Below the pieces are notes generated by a model. The model did no database searches. It worked only from the letters and a program-made list of their open reading frames with translations, and was not told where the DNA came from. 64,000 nucleotides of DNA from Synechococcales cyanobacterium bin31.maxbin.ball.101 (GTDB taxonomy: Bacteria; Cyanobacteriota; Cyanobacteriia; Leptolyngbyales; Leptolyngbyaceae), in the NCBI GenBank assembly GCA_013298165.1, contig JAAFJU010000010.1:1-64000 (forward strand), written 5' to 3'. Both the position numbers and the translations under genes were made by a program. Position 1 is the first letter of the stretch, and each line of letters begins with the position of its first letter. This document shows, piece after piece, positions 51,394 to 59,258 of the stretch.

Positions 51394-52641
51394 ATGAGCC
51401 GATCGCACGATGGTTTGAAGGCATTACGTTGGCTGTTGCCTGGACCGATCGTATTCTCCTTAATGAGCTGCGCTTTGGCCAAACTCCCCGCCCAGATTCA
51501 GGCTCAAAAACCGGATTTGAAGCCTAGTTCGAAACCGGGCTTGACGACCAAAACAGCCCCGAGTTTTATGGTGTTCGGTGGGGGTGGTGCGCCGTCTTAT
51601 AACGAGATTGCGATCGAAAAGAATGTTTTTTACTTTCAACGAACGCTCAAGGCATTAGGCAAAACCCCAGAGTCCACGAGCATTTGGTTCGCGAATGGGA
51701 TTGATGGTCGCAAGACGGTGCGCTATATGGATGGCGATCGGGAACGCTTTAAGGCTCCGACGGTGGATCCGATGGAAGGTCCGGCGACGATCGCGAATTT
51801 AAATTTGGCCTTGAGTGCGGCAGCGGAGAATGCGAAGCCGTTGTTTTTTTATTTCACGGGTCATGGCTTTCATAATCTGAAGAACGAAAATGATAATGCG
51901 ATGATTATGTGGAATGAGGATCTGATGACAGTCCAGAATTTCACTCGTCAGCTCGATCGGATGCCGCCGAAGAAGCCGTTTGTGACGGTGATGGTGCAGT
52001 GCTATTCGGGGAGTTTTGCGAATTTAATTTACCAAGGCGGAAATCCTAGAAAAGGGGTGGCGTTGCACGATCGCTGTGGATTTTTCGCGACGGTGAAGTC
52101 GTTGCCCTCGGTGGGTTGTACGCCGGAGGTGAATGAGGCGGATTATCAGGACTATAGTTCGAGCTTTTTTGCGGGGTTGAGTGGGGTGAGTCGGACGGGG
52201 CAAAAGGTGGCTTCGGCGGATTATGACCGGGATGGTCGGGTGTCCTTCCGGGAGGCTCATGCCTTTGCGAAAATTGATGAAAAAGCGTCAGATTTACCGA
52301 TTTCGACCCTTGAGGCTTGGTTACAGGAGGGGTTGACGAGTCGCGATCGGAGCATGATCTTAACGATGCCGATCGCGGAGATTTTGAACGATGCGCGACC
52401 GGAGCAAGTAAAGGTGGTGACGGTGTTGGCGGAGTTGCTGGGGTATGACTTGAAGCGATCGAATCGGGAGAATCGGACGAGTCGGAAGCCGAAGGGAGAT
52501 GAGTTGAAGCAGACCTATAGTGAGCGGTTGGCGATGGAATTGTTGAATATTCAGGCAGAGAAGCGGGTCAGGGCAAAGGGAAAGGCGGAGGCGTTGGCGG
52601 TTTTGGAGCGGTTGTTGGGATGTGAAGGGCGATCAATTTGA
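51394..52641 (+). CDS. Secreted caspase-fold cysteine peptidase with EF-hand loop
   Basis: 415 residues. Residues 10-35 (RWLLPGPIVFSLMSCALA) form a signal peptide with a lipobox-like LMSC. A clan CD caspase/legumain-type core follows: strand SFMVFGGGGAPSYNE, catalytic His157 in FFYFTGHGFHN and catalytic Cys203 in TVMVQCYSGSFANLIY. Residues 276-287, DYDRDGRVSFRE, match the 12-residue EF-hand calcium loop (Asp276, 278, 280, Glu287), placed inside the peptidase domain's later part. The C-terminal region is basic and helical (RKPKGDELKQTY, KRVRAKGKAEALAVLERLLG). The protein may be a calcium-responsive envelope peptidase. Substrate and activation are unknown. Confidence 0.82.
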   Translation: MSRSHDGLKALRWLLPGPIVFSLMSCALAKLPAQIQAQKPDLKPSSKPGLTTKTAPSFMVFGGGGAPSYNEIAIEKNVFYFQRTLKALGKTPESTSIWFANGIDGRKTVRYMDGDRERFKAPTVDPMEGPATIANLNLALSAAAENAKPLFFYFTGHGFHNLKNENDNAMIMWNEDLMTVQNFTRQLDRMPPKKPFVTVMVQCYSGSFANLIYQGGNPRKGVALHDRCGFFATVKSLPSVGCTPEVNEADYQDYSSSFFAGLSGVSRTGQKVASADYDRDGRVSFREAHAFAKIDEKASDLPISTLEAWLQEGLTSRDRSMILTMPIAEILNDARPEQVKVVTVLAELLGYDLKRSNRENRTSRKPKGDELKQTYSERLAMELLNIQAEKRVRAKGKAEALAVLERLLGCEGRSI

Positions 52642-52720
52642 CATAATTTTGGCAGGGAATGTGGCAGAATGTTAAGCGTTATTCATCTTTTCTCATCCCC
52701 AAAAGCTGGCGGCCTTCACT

Positions 52721-53314
52721 ATGAAATTTCAGTTCAATCTCAAGGCATCGAGTCTAAAAATCAGAACGTTGCTGGTGAGCCTTTTTGCAGTGATGGCGTT
52801 GACGCTTCAAGGGTGTTCGGCTGGCGTACTGGGTGGCTTGAATGGCTACACGGATAGTCTCGATGGCTATAAGTTCCTCTACCCCACAGGCTGGACGCAG
52901 GTGAAAAACCTCAGCGAAAACAGCGGCCTCGATGTGCTGTTCCACGACATTATTGAGCAGACTGAGAATATTAGTGTGGTGATTAATCCGACCCCCGGAA
53001 AACGATCGCTCCCTGAACTCGGCACTCCCACCGAAGTGGGCTACCGTTTGGGTAAGAGCGCGATCGCACCTGAAGGCTCGGGCCGTGATGCTGAGTTGGT
53101 CAGTGCTGAAGCAGGGCAAGTGGGCGATCGGATTTATTATCTGCTGGAGTATGCAGTGAAGTTGAGCAATGGGATCCAGCGTCACAATGTTTCTAGTGCC
53201 GTGGTTTATCGTGGCAATCTCTATACGCTGAATGCTTCGACGCCTGAAGAGCGATGGGAGAAAATGAAGGATATTTTGATCCAGTCGGTGAAGTCGTTTA
53301 CTGTGGATGGTTAG
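52721..53314 (+). CDS. PsbP-like photosystem II lipoprotein (CyanoP)
   Basis: 197 residues. The signal peptide ends in the lipobox LTLQGC (Cys at about residue 32), so it is lipid-anchored to the lumenal thylakoid side. The PsbP fold follows: YTDSLDGYKFLYPTGWTQV, ISVVINPTPGKRSLPELG, RDAELVSAEAGQVGDRIYYL, VVYRGNLYTLNASTPEERW and SVKSFTVDG. CyanoP assists photosystem II assembly. The start at 52721 (MKFQFNLKAS) fits the family. A hairpin at 53423-53443 lies between it and maf. Confidence 0.92.
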   Translation: MKFQFNLKASSLKIRTLLVSLFAVMALTLQGCSAGVLGGLNGYTDSLDGYKFLYPTGWTQVKNLSENSGLDVLFHDIIEQTENISVVINPTPGKRSLPELGTPTEVGYRLGKSAIAPEGSGRDAELVSAEAGQVGDRIYYLLEYAVKLSNGIQRHNVSSAVVYRGNLYTLNASTPEERWEKMKDILIQSVKSFTVDG

Positions 53315-53367
53315 TTTGGTGAAATTCCGGACTTTGCTGACGCAACGCTCCGCGAACGACTCCGGAC

Positions 53368-53389
53368 TTCGACTCCGCTCAGTCCTCGA
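53368..53389 (+). repeat. CTTCGACTCCGCTCAG repeat fragment
   Basis: CTTCGACTCCGCTCAGTCCT CG resembles the unit at 4733-4782 and is preceded by CGCTCCGCGAACG, a common cyanobacterial short repeat. Confidence 0.6.
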
Positions 53390-53422
53390 TTTAGGGTTTT
53401 GAGATAGGAGAAGGTTGTTTAG

Positions 53423-53446
53423 AAACCCCCAGTTTGGGGGTTTTGT
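53423..53446 (+). terminator. Hairpin terminator between psbP-like gene and maf
   Basis: AAACCCCCA and TGGGGGTTT form a 9-bp stem with a 3-base loop, followed by a short T run. It fits an intrinsic terminator, or a unit of the C/G palindrome family. Confidence 0.55.
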
Positions 53447-53466
53447 GGTTAAAGGAGAAGGGAGTT

Positions 53467-54126
53467 ATGGCGAAATCATTTGTTCTGGCGTCGGCGTCTC
53501 CGGCGCGGCGGCGGTTGTTGCAGTTGGCGGGAATTGAGCCGTTTGTGTTTCCGAGTGCGTTTGACGAAGATTCGATCGTGCTTAAGGATCCCGCTGCATT
53601 GGTCGAAAAGCTCGCAGTCAGTAAACTACAGGCCAGTCTAGAAGCCCTTTGGCAACAAAAAGGCAGTGCGCCCGGTGGATTCTTTTCTACTTCGCCGGGA
53701 TTGATTTTGGGCTGTGATTCCGTGCTGTCGATGCAGGGAGAGATTTTTGGCAAACCGGATTCGGCTCAAGAGGCGATCGATCGGTGGAAGGCCATGCGGG
53801 GTCAAGTCGGCGAACTCTTTACAGGTCATGCGCTGTCCGATGGTTTTACTCAAAATGGAAAACTGTCGCCTCAAAACTTGGTGATTCGTCATCGCGTCAC
53901 CAAAGTATTTTTTGCCTCGGTGAGCGATCGGGAAATTGAAGACTACGTCGCAACTGGAGAACCGATGAATTGTGCGGGCTGTTTTGCCATTGAAGGTCGG
54001 GGAAGTGTCTTTGTCGATCGCATTGAAGGCTGTCACACCAATGTGATTGGACTTTGTATGCCGTTGCTGCGAGAAATGATGATTGATGTCGGCTATTCGG
54101 TGACGGAATTTTGGCGGGATACATGA
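53467..54126 (+). CDS. maf: Maf family nucleotide pyrophosphatase
   Basis: 219 residues from the ATG at 53467 (MAKSFVLASASPARRRLLQL), preceded by AAAGGAGAAGGGAG. The family's opening SASPARRRLL, the central GLILGCDSVL, LFTGHAL and EDYVATGEPMNCAGCFAIEG are present. Maf proteins hydrolyse non-canonical or house-cleaning nucleoside triphosphates. The stop overlaps the start of the next gene (ATGA), indicating coupling. Confidence 0.92.
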   Translation: MAKSFVLASASPARRRLLQLAGIEPFVFPSAFDEDSIVLKDPAALVEKLAVSKLQASLEALWQQKGSAPGGFFSTSPGLILGCDSVLSMQGEIFGKPDSAQEAIDRWKAMRGQVGELFTGHALSDGFTQNGKLSPQNLVIRHRVTKVFFASVSDREIEDYVATGEPMNCAGCFAIEGRGSVFVDRIEGCHTNVIGLCMPLLREMMIDVGYSVTEFWRDT

Positions 54127-54689
54127 ATTATTTGGCCCATCTTTACCTCTGTGATGGAACCCCTGAAGCACTCCTGGGCAGTGTTTTAGGGGATTTTCGT
54201 AAAGGGTTAGTCATGGAAAATTTATCCCCAGAAATCATCGCAGCCATTCACCAACATCAGGAGATTGATTGTTTTACCGATACTCACAGTGTGGTTCGGA
54301 GTGCTAAACAGTACATTGCGATCGATCGTCGTCGCTATGCTGGAATCTTGTTGGATATTTTTTACGATTACTATCTCTCAAAACATTGGTCGCAGTATTC
54401 ATCCACCCCATTAAGAACCTTTATCGATCGGTTTTATTCAGTCTTAAACTCTAATCTAGAACAATTACCCGCTCGTCTCGCCACCGCAGCGCCCTACATG
54501 ATTCGTCAGGATTGGTTGGGCTGTTACGGCGATTTGGAGGGCATCGCGCTGACCCTGCGACGGGTTTCTCAACGTTTAAAACGAGTCAATCCCTTGGCAG
54601 CAGGCATTGAGGATTTGATTCAAAACGATCGAGAACTCGAACGATCGTTCCACGACTTTTTTCCGCTATTAGTAGAGCGATTTAAATAG
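54123..54689 (+). CDS. ACP phosphodiesterase-like protein (AcpH/DUF479)
   Basis: 188 residues from the ATG at 54123. MNYLAHLYLCDGTPEALLGS followed by VLGDFRKG is the AcpH/DUF479 signature. IHQHQEIDCFTDTHSVVRSA and DIFYDYYLSKHWSQY carry the metal-binding His/Asp residues of the HD-like fold. E. coli AcpH removes the phosphopantetheine arm from acyl carrier protein. ATGA overlap with maf at the start and tail-to-tail overlap with trpF by 21 bp. Confidence 0.88.
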   Translation: MNYLAHLYLCDGTPEALLGSVLGDFRKGLVMENLSPEIIAAIHQHQEIDCFTDTHSVVRSAKQYIAIDRRRYAGILLDIFYDYYLSKHWSQYSSTPLRTFIDRFYSVLNSNLEQLPARLATAAPYMIRQDWLGCYGDLEGIALTLRRVSQRLKRVNPLAAGIEDLIQNDRELERSFHDFFPLLVERFK

Positions 54690-55313
54690 CTGCGCCACTT
54701 TACCCAGATCTTTATTACCGGGACTGACTTCAACCCCACTCGACAAGTCAATCCCCTGGGGTGAAATCGTCGCCAACGCCTGAGCCACATTGTCCGGCGT
54801 CAATCCCCCCGCCAATAACCACGGACGATCGCATTGAAACTGCTCCAACGATCGCCAGTCCAACGTCAACCCCGTCCCACCGCCCATCGTCGGATGATAA
54901 GCATCCAGCAATAACCAATCCACGACAGGTTCATAGGATTTAGTGAACAGGAGCGTCTCCTCTGACTTCACCCGAAAGGCTTTAATCAATTCAATATTAG
55001 GTAAATTGGCATCCATTAACGCCGATCGCAACGCCTGACAATACTCGACAGGTTCCGCACCATGAAGCTGAACACTGGTCAATCCCGAGGCTTGCACCGT
55101 GGCCACGATCGTCTCAATTGCCGCATCCATGAAGACTCCCACCCGATCGCATTCCTCGGGCAAAACCAACGAGCAAGCCTTAATCTGCTCCGGCGTGACA
55201 TAGCGAGGTGAGGCTTGAACGCAAATAAATCCAATGGAATTCGCACCTAAGGCCGCGATCGCCTTGGCCTGCTCCGGCTGCATAATGCCACAAATCTTGA
55301 CTCGTAATCCCAT
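54669..55313 (-). CDS. trpF: Phosphoribosylanthranilate isomerase
   Basis: 214 residues, a (beta/alpha)8 barrel. VKICGIMQPEQAKAIAALGA carries the catalytic Cys, VGVFMDAAIETIV, VQLHGAEPVEYCQAL, DWLLLDAYHPTMGGGTGLTL contains the catalytic Asp, and WLLAGGLTPDNVAQAL and GIDLSSGVEVSPGNKDLGKV form the phosphate site. It performs the third step in tryptophan synthesis. A single-gene unit, as usual for scattered trp genes in cyanobacteria. The 3' end overlaps the AcpH-like gene. Confidence 0.94.
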   Translation of the reverse strand: MGLRVKICGIMQPEQAKAIAALGANSIGFICVQASPRYVTPEQIKACSLVLPEECDRVGVFMDAAIETIVATVQASGLTSVQLHGAEPVEYCQALRSALMDANLPNIELIKAFRVKSEETLLFTKSYEPVVDWLLLDAYHPTMGGGTGLTLDWRSLEQFQCDRPWLLAGGLTPDNVAQALATISPQGIDLSSGVEVSPGNKDLGKVAQLFKSLY

Positions 55314-55761
55314 GATCGTCCTCTAATTTGTCATCTTTTTTTAGCATTTCTCAGGAGCCAACGATCGCGATGGCATTAAGTTCGGGCCGCGATCGGGCCA
55401 TGATTGGAGAGTGAATCGAGGCATCTTGTAACCGAGTTGAGACGTTCCGTCGTTAAAGTTAATAGGTTTGTAAACTCTTCCGACGTTCCTGAAGGATCAG
55501 TTTCAGTTCATCCATAATTGGGACAGCAAAGTCGATTCACACACCATTCAACGACTCAAGATTGGCGTATCACTAGGGTATCCAGCTTGGGTCAGAGACT
55601 AGAATCATTTTGCATTGAAGTGTTGTCATGGTTCTGGTTGGTGGGGTTTCCCGTCAGCCAGTTTTTATGTGAAGGGTTTACACTGAGGCATGGGATTACG
55701 CTCACACGGTTGATCCGATCGTTGCTCCAATCCTTGCACCCTCACCTATTCAAAACGTACT
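55314..55761. other. Intergenic region before the site-2 protease gene
   Basis: 448 bp between divergent starts of trpF and the protease. A 92-codon frame at 55518-55796 overlaps the protease start in another phase and shows no recognisable protein features, so I treat it as chance. No tRNA or repeat seen. Confidence 0.45.
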
Positions 55762-57078
55762 ATGCAAAGCGGCTGGCGAATTGGCACTCTTTTTAATATT
55801 CCTCTGTTTATCGACCCCTCGTGGTTCTTTATCGTCGCCTTCCTGACCTACCAGAATGGGTCCATCTGGCAACAGCGATACGCCACTTGGACACCGACCA
55901 TGGCCTATGGGGCTGGGCTGGTGATGGCGCTGCTGCTGTTTGCGTCGGTGTTGCTGCATGAATTGGGACATAGTTTAGTGGCGAAGTCGAAGGGCATTGA
56001 TGTCACCTCGATTCGATTGTTTTTATTCGGTGGGGTGGCTTCTATTGAGAAGGAACCACAGAAGCCGGGAGAGATGTTCCAAGTAGCGATCGCAGGCCCA
56101 TTAGTCAGTCTGTCTCTCTGGTTGATTTGTTCAGCGTTGGTATTGTTTACGCCGATTACGAGTCCGATCGCCCTAGTGATTTTGAGCAGCATTGCCTCGC
56201 TGAACTTAACGTTGACGCTATTTAACCTCATCCCAGGCTTGCCTCTCGATGGTGGACAGATGTTGAAGGCATTGGTCTGGAAACAGAGCGGTGACTATTT
56301 AACGGGTGCCCATTGGGCGGCGCGATCGGGTCTGTGGCTCGGTTGGATCATTTCGATCGTCGGTTTCGCTGATGTATTAGGCTTGACGGCATTGCTGGGA
56401 CTGCCAGAAGTGATTGGCTTCTGGGGCGTCTTGATTGGCTGGTTCATGCGTCAAAACGCGGTGAACGCCGATCGGCTCACCGATGTGCAAGCGGCACTCC
56501 TGAGTTTGGATGCACAGTCGGTCATGACCCGCGACTATCGCGTGCTGGACGGACACCAAACCCTGCGTCAATTTGCAGAAGAAATGGTGTTAAAGCAAGA
56601 CGACACGACCACCTACTTTGTCGCATCAGATGGCCGCTACCGGGGTCTCATCACCATGGACATGCTGCAAACCACCGAACGCAGTCTGTGGGATAGCACG
56701 CAACTCGAAGCGATCGCCCAGCCCTTACAGTCAATTTCTCACGTAACAGAGAAAATGCCCTTACCTGAGGTGATTCAGCAAATGGATCGGGGTCAGGACG
56801 ATCGGATTACCGTCCTGACGCCAGCAGGTGCCGTTGCAGGTGTGATCGATCGGGGTGACATCACCCGCGCCGTCGGCGAAAAACTTGGCTTCAGCATTTC
56901 CCCTGCCTTACTGAAACAGATTAAGTCCTCGGGCGATTATCCGCCTGGACTCCAACTGGGTCGCATTGCAGAATCGGTCCTAGAGTTTCAAGGTAAGAAT
57001 GCGATCGTCCCTGACCTTGCTTCTGAAACTGTGATTGAAGCCGCCGAAACTGAAATCAAAGAGAAAGAGTCGGTCTAG
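55762..57078 (+). CDS. Site-2 protease (M50) with CBS domains
   Basis: 438 residues. Membrane segments surround the zinc site: His66, Glu67 and His70 in VLLHELGHSLVAKSKGI, and Asp163 in GLPLDGGQMLKALVW. FLFGGVASIEKEP and AIAGPLVSLSL are further family blocks. Residues 250-375 hold a pair of CBS domains (MTRDYRVLDGHQTLRQFAEE, LITMDMLQT, VAGVIDRGDITRAVGEKLG), which bind adenine nucleotides and may gate proteolysis. The last 60 residues are variable. Probably involved in membrane stress signalling. Confidence 0.92.
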   Translation: MQSGWRIGTLFNIPLFIDPSWFFIVAFLTYQNGSIWQQRYATWTPTMAYGAGLVMALLLFASVLLHELGHSLVAKSKGIDVTSIRLFLFGGVASIEKEPQKPGEMFQVAIAGPLVSLSLWLICSALVLFTPITSPIALVILSSIASLNLTLTLFNLIPGLPLDGGQMLKALVWKQSGDYLTGAHWAARSGLWLGWIISIVGFADVLGLTALLGLPEVIGFWGVLIGWFMRQNAVNADRLTDVQAALLSLDAQSVMTRDYRVLDGHQTLRQFAEEMVLKQDDTTTYFVASDGRYRGLITMDMLQTTERSLWDSTQLEAIAQPLQSISHVTEKMPLPEVIQQMDRGQDDRITVLTPAGAVAGVIDRGDITRAVGEKLGFSISPALLKQIKSSGDYPPGLQLGRIAESVLEFQGKNAIVPDLASETVIEAAETEIKEKESV

Positions 57079-57091
57079 CGATTCTAGGCTC

Positions 57092-57219
57092 GTTGGCATC
57101 GCCTCCCGGAACGGGAATCCTCCTAAATCCCCCCTTCTCAAGGGGGACTAAGAAAAAGAACTAGTCACTTCAACTTTCTCTTTCTCCGGTTCCCCCTTTC
57201 CAAGGGGGTTAGGGGGATC
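57092..57219. repeat. Dispersed ~128-bp G/C hairpin repeat, copy 2
   Basis: Starts GTTGGCATCGCCTCCCGGAA CGGGAATCC, continues CTCCTAAATCCCCCCTTCTC, and ends CCCCCTTTCCAAGGGGGTTA GGGGGATCG. Copies at 44564 (inverted) and 59111 share the ends; the middle differs. Between the protease and the convergent dam gene. Confidence 0.88.
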
Positions 57220-57224
57220 GAGTA

Positions 57225-58082
57225 CTAATAAGAAGTCACCAAAACCTCAGTAATCTTGCCCCGTTTCGCCGCCTGAGAATTAATAAATCGCGATGCCGAA
57301 ATGGTGTGGATATTAAAATCCGAATAGAGATCCCGAATAAACTCACAATCCGAGTTCGACAGCATCACCTGAACACCCCGATCGCGCAATTTCGCAAAGG
57401 TATCCCTCAATCGAATCTGGTCATTCTCAGTAAACGAATAACGGTTATAAGACGTGAAACTACTGGTCGAACTCAAGGGCTGGTAAGGCGGATCGAAATA
57501 GACAAAATCATTGGACGATCGTGCCCGCCGCAACACATCTTCAAAGCCCACAGGCTCAATGCGCGAAGACTTTAACTGGACCGAACAAGCTCTCAAAAGC
57601 TGGGGATCATAGATACTGGGATTCTTGTAGCGACCCATCGGCACATTAAAACTGCCCTTAGAATTCTCCCGATACAGCCCGTTAAAGCAAGTCTTGTTGA
57701 GATACAAAATCCGCGTCGCCCGCTCCACATTATTGCCGACCCAGAACCACTCACTGCTATCTTCAATGCGCGATCGGACCTCGTAGTAATGGGATTCCCC
57801 ATGCTGTAAATAATGCTGATGCAGCCCCGTAATCACCTCTTCGACCTGATCCCGGATGCAACGATAGACATTAATAATTTCCAAATTAATGTCTGACAAA
57901 AAGCTCTTCTTAGGCCGCAGATGAAAAAAGACCGCACCCCCACCCAAAAATGGTTCGTAATAGTTGCGGTAATTCGTCGGAAAAAGCGCTTCGTACTGCG
58001 AAAGTAATTGACTTTTTCCGCCCGCCCACTTGAGAAAGGGTCGGGGAACGATCGCATCAGTGGGTCGAACTTGGGTCAGCAT
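57225..58082 (-). CDS. dam: DNA adenine methyltransferase, Dam/D12 class
   Basis: 285 residues. FLKWAGGKSQLLSQYEALFP is the S-adenosylmethionine motif, YEPFLGGGAVFFHLRPKK follows, and the catalytic DPPY is in FVYFDPPYQPLSS. NKTCFNGLYRENSKGSFNVP and VQVMLSNSDCEFIRDLY complete the alpha-class Dam pattern. This class usually methylates adenine in GATC. The HIP1 octamer GCGATCGC, which is extremely common here, contains GATC, so this enzyme may methylate most HIP1 sites. No cognate nuclease gene is adjacent, so it looks like an orphan methylase. Confidence 0.92.
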   Translation of the reverse strand: MLTQVRPTDAIVPRPFLKWAGGKSQLLSQYEALFPTNYRNYYEPFLGGGAVFFHLRPKKSFLSDINLEIINVYRCIRDQVEEVITGLHQHYLQHGESHYYEVRSRIEDSSEWFWVGNNVERATRILYLNKTCFNGLYRENSKGSFNVPMGRYKNPSIYDPQLLRACSVQLKSSRIEPVGFEDVLRRARSSNDFVYFDPPYQPLSSTSSFTSYNRYSFTENDQIRLRDTFAKLRDRGVQVMLSNSDCEFIRDLYSDFNIHTISASRFINSQAAKRGKITEVLVTSY

Positions 58083-58129
58083 TGGCTTATGATATAGGGG
58101 AATTAAAGGGCTAGAACGAATTAATTACC

Positions 58130-58339
58130 ATGGGCGATCTTTGGAATACGGTTTCAAAATATCCACGTTTTTTGGCAGGGGTCATGTTGGGCGTGATCCT
58201 AAACGGATTTTCGCCGTTGATGCCGCTCTTTAAGCGACCAGTGACTGCGATCGCTCTCACGGCAATGTTGATTGCCCTTCTTTCCTTTTTTGTCTTCACA
58301 TTGAAGGCCATGCTGGGAATTGAGGCGACGGAGCTTTAA
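58130..58339 (+). CDS. ycf33: Ycf33 (DUF751) membrane protein
   Basis: 69 residues with two hydrophobic segments, residues 12-30 (RFLAGVMLGVILNGF) and 40-60 (AIALTAMLIALLSFFVFTL). The family Ycf33/DUF751 is kept in cyanobacteria and algal plastids; its function is unknown. The gene order ycf33, then rbfA, is one I recall from other cyanobacteria. Starts 48 bp from the divergent dam start. Confidence 0.9.
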   Translation: MGDLWNTVSKYPRFLAGVMLGVILNGFSPLMPLFKRPVTAIALTAMLIALLSFFVFTLKAMLGIEATEL

Positions 58340-58410
58340 GACGATCGGCTTTGAAACGATCGGACCAGTAGCTGAAGCTTGAGAATTTTTATCTCAACTT
58401 TAACTATTCC

Positions 58411-58442
58411 CTAGATCAGGTGATCTAGATCATCCGATCTAG
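58411..58442. promoter_or_regulatory. 32-bp near-palindrome with four GATC sites
   Basis: The sequence CTAGATCAGGTGATCTAGAT CATCCGATCTAG equals its reverse complement at 28 of 32 positions. GATC occurs at 58414, 58422, 58428 and 58436. It lies in the gap between ycf33 and rbfA, about 330 bp from the dam start. A methylation-sensitive operator is a possible reading. Confidence 0.7.
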
Positions 58443-58586
58443 CTTACCCTATGGTCGATCTCAGTTCAAGGGTTATCAATTTATTTTTTTCTGAAAACCT
58501 GGACAGCGGTTTATCGCATTGAATCCAGGGATTTCGCGGTTTTGTGGACTTGTTTGTGGACTTGTGATTTTTGGGGGCTTGGTGAG

Positions 58587-59099
58587 ATGGCAACAGATCG
58601 GCGTGTGGCAAGGGTTGCAGAATTGATGCGGCGGGAAGCGAGCCAGCTTCTGATGAATGGGATTAAGGACGATCGGGTTGGGACAGGCATGGTCAGCGTC
58701 ACAGATGTGGTGGTGTCTGGGGACCTGCAACATGCCAAGATTTTTGTCAGTATCTATGGATCCGATGAAGATCGGGCCACGACCATGGAGGGCTTGAACT
58801 CGGCCACGCGGTTTGTGCGGAGTCAGCTTGGGCAGCGAATGGGCCTACGTCGGACGCCAGAGGTGGTATTCGTGGAGGATATTTCTCTAGCCCGTGGGAC
58901 GGAGATGCTGACCTTGATCAACCGTCTGACGGAAGATCGCAAGCAGTCCGGAGTCGAAACTTGGCTGGACGAGCAAGCCGCCCGCGATCGGGAACTCGCG
59001 CTTGAGGAGGAGGATTTTGAGGATGAAGACGACGAAGATGAGGAGGACGACTTGGGTGATTTGGGTGATTTAGCGCCAAGCCCGAAACCTGCTGTTTGA
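58587..59099 (+). CDS. rbfA: Ribosome-binding factor A with acidic tail
   Basis: 170 residues from the ATG at 58587 ([20 protein letters not shown]). The KH-like fold is evident: [40 protein letters not shown] and [15 protein letters not shown]. RbfA matures the 30S subunit, particularly in the cold. Oddity: after residue 130 comes a very acidic tail ([19 protein letters not shown]) then [15 protein letters not shown], longer than in most RbfA proteins. A repeat element at 59111 lies between it and the GH3 gene. Confidence 0.92.
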   Translation: MATDRRVARVAELMRREASQLLMNGIKDDRVGTGMVSVTDVVVSGDLQHAKIFVSIYGSDEDRATTMEGLNSATRFVRSQLGQRMGLRRTPEVVFVEDISLARGTEMLTLINRLTEDRKQSGVETWLDEQAARDRELALEEEDFEDEDDEDEEDDLGDLGDLAPSPKPAV

Positions 59100-59110
59100 A
59101 GCCGAAGAGC

Positions 59111-59224
59111 GATCCCCCTAAATCCCCCTTGGTAAGGGGGACTTTGAGCCAAGGCTTTCTGATATGAGCCTTGATTCGATCAATATTTTCCGATTCCCCC
59201 TTTACAAGGGGGTTAGGGGGATCG
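59111..59224. repeat. Dispersed ~114-bp G/C hairpin repeat, copy 3
   Basis: GATCCCCCTAAATCCCCCTT GGTAAGGGGGAC at the left and ATTCCCCCTTTACAAGGGGG TTAGGGGGATCG at the right; the terminal 12 bases are inverted repeats of each other. It lacks the CCTCCCGGAACGGG extension seen in copies 1 and 2. Confidence 0.88.
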
Positions 59225-59258
59225 AGCCTGATTTACGTTTAGCAAAACAAAAATCAAC

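Noticed and set aside
52201-52260. CCGGGAGGCTC in the caspase-fold gene as a further repeat insertion
   Set aside because: The match to the CCTCCCGGAACGG repeat is too short and encodes the EF-hand end that fits the protein.
55518-55796. 92-codon frame before the site-2 protease
   Set aside because: It overlaps the protease start in another phase and has no family resemblance.
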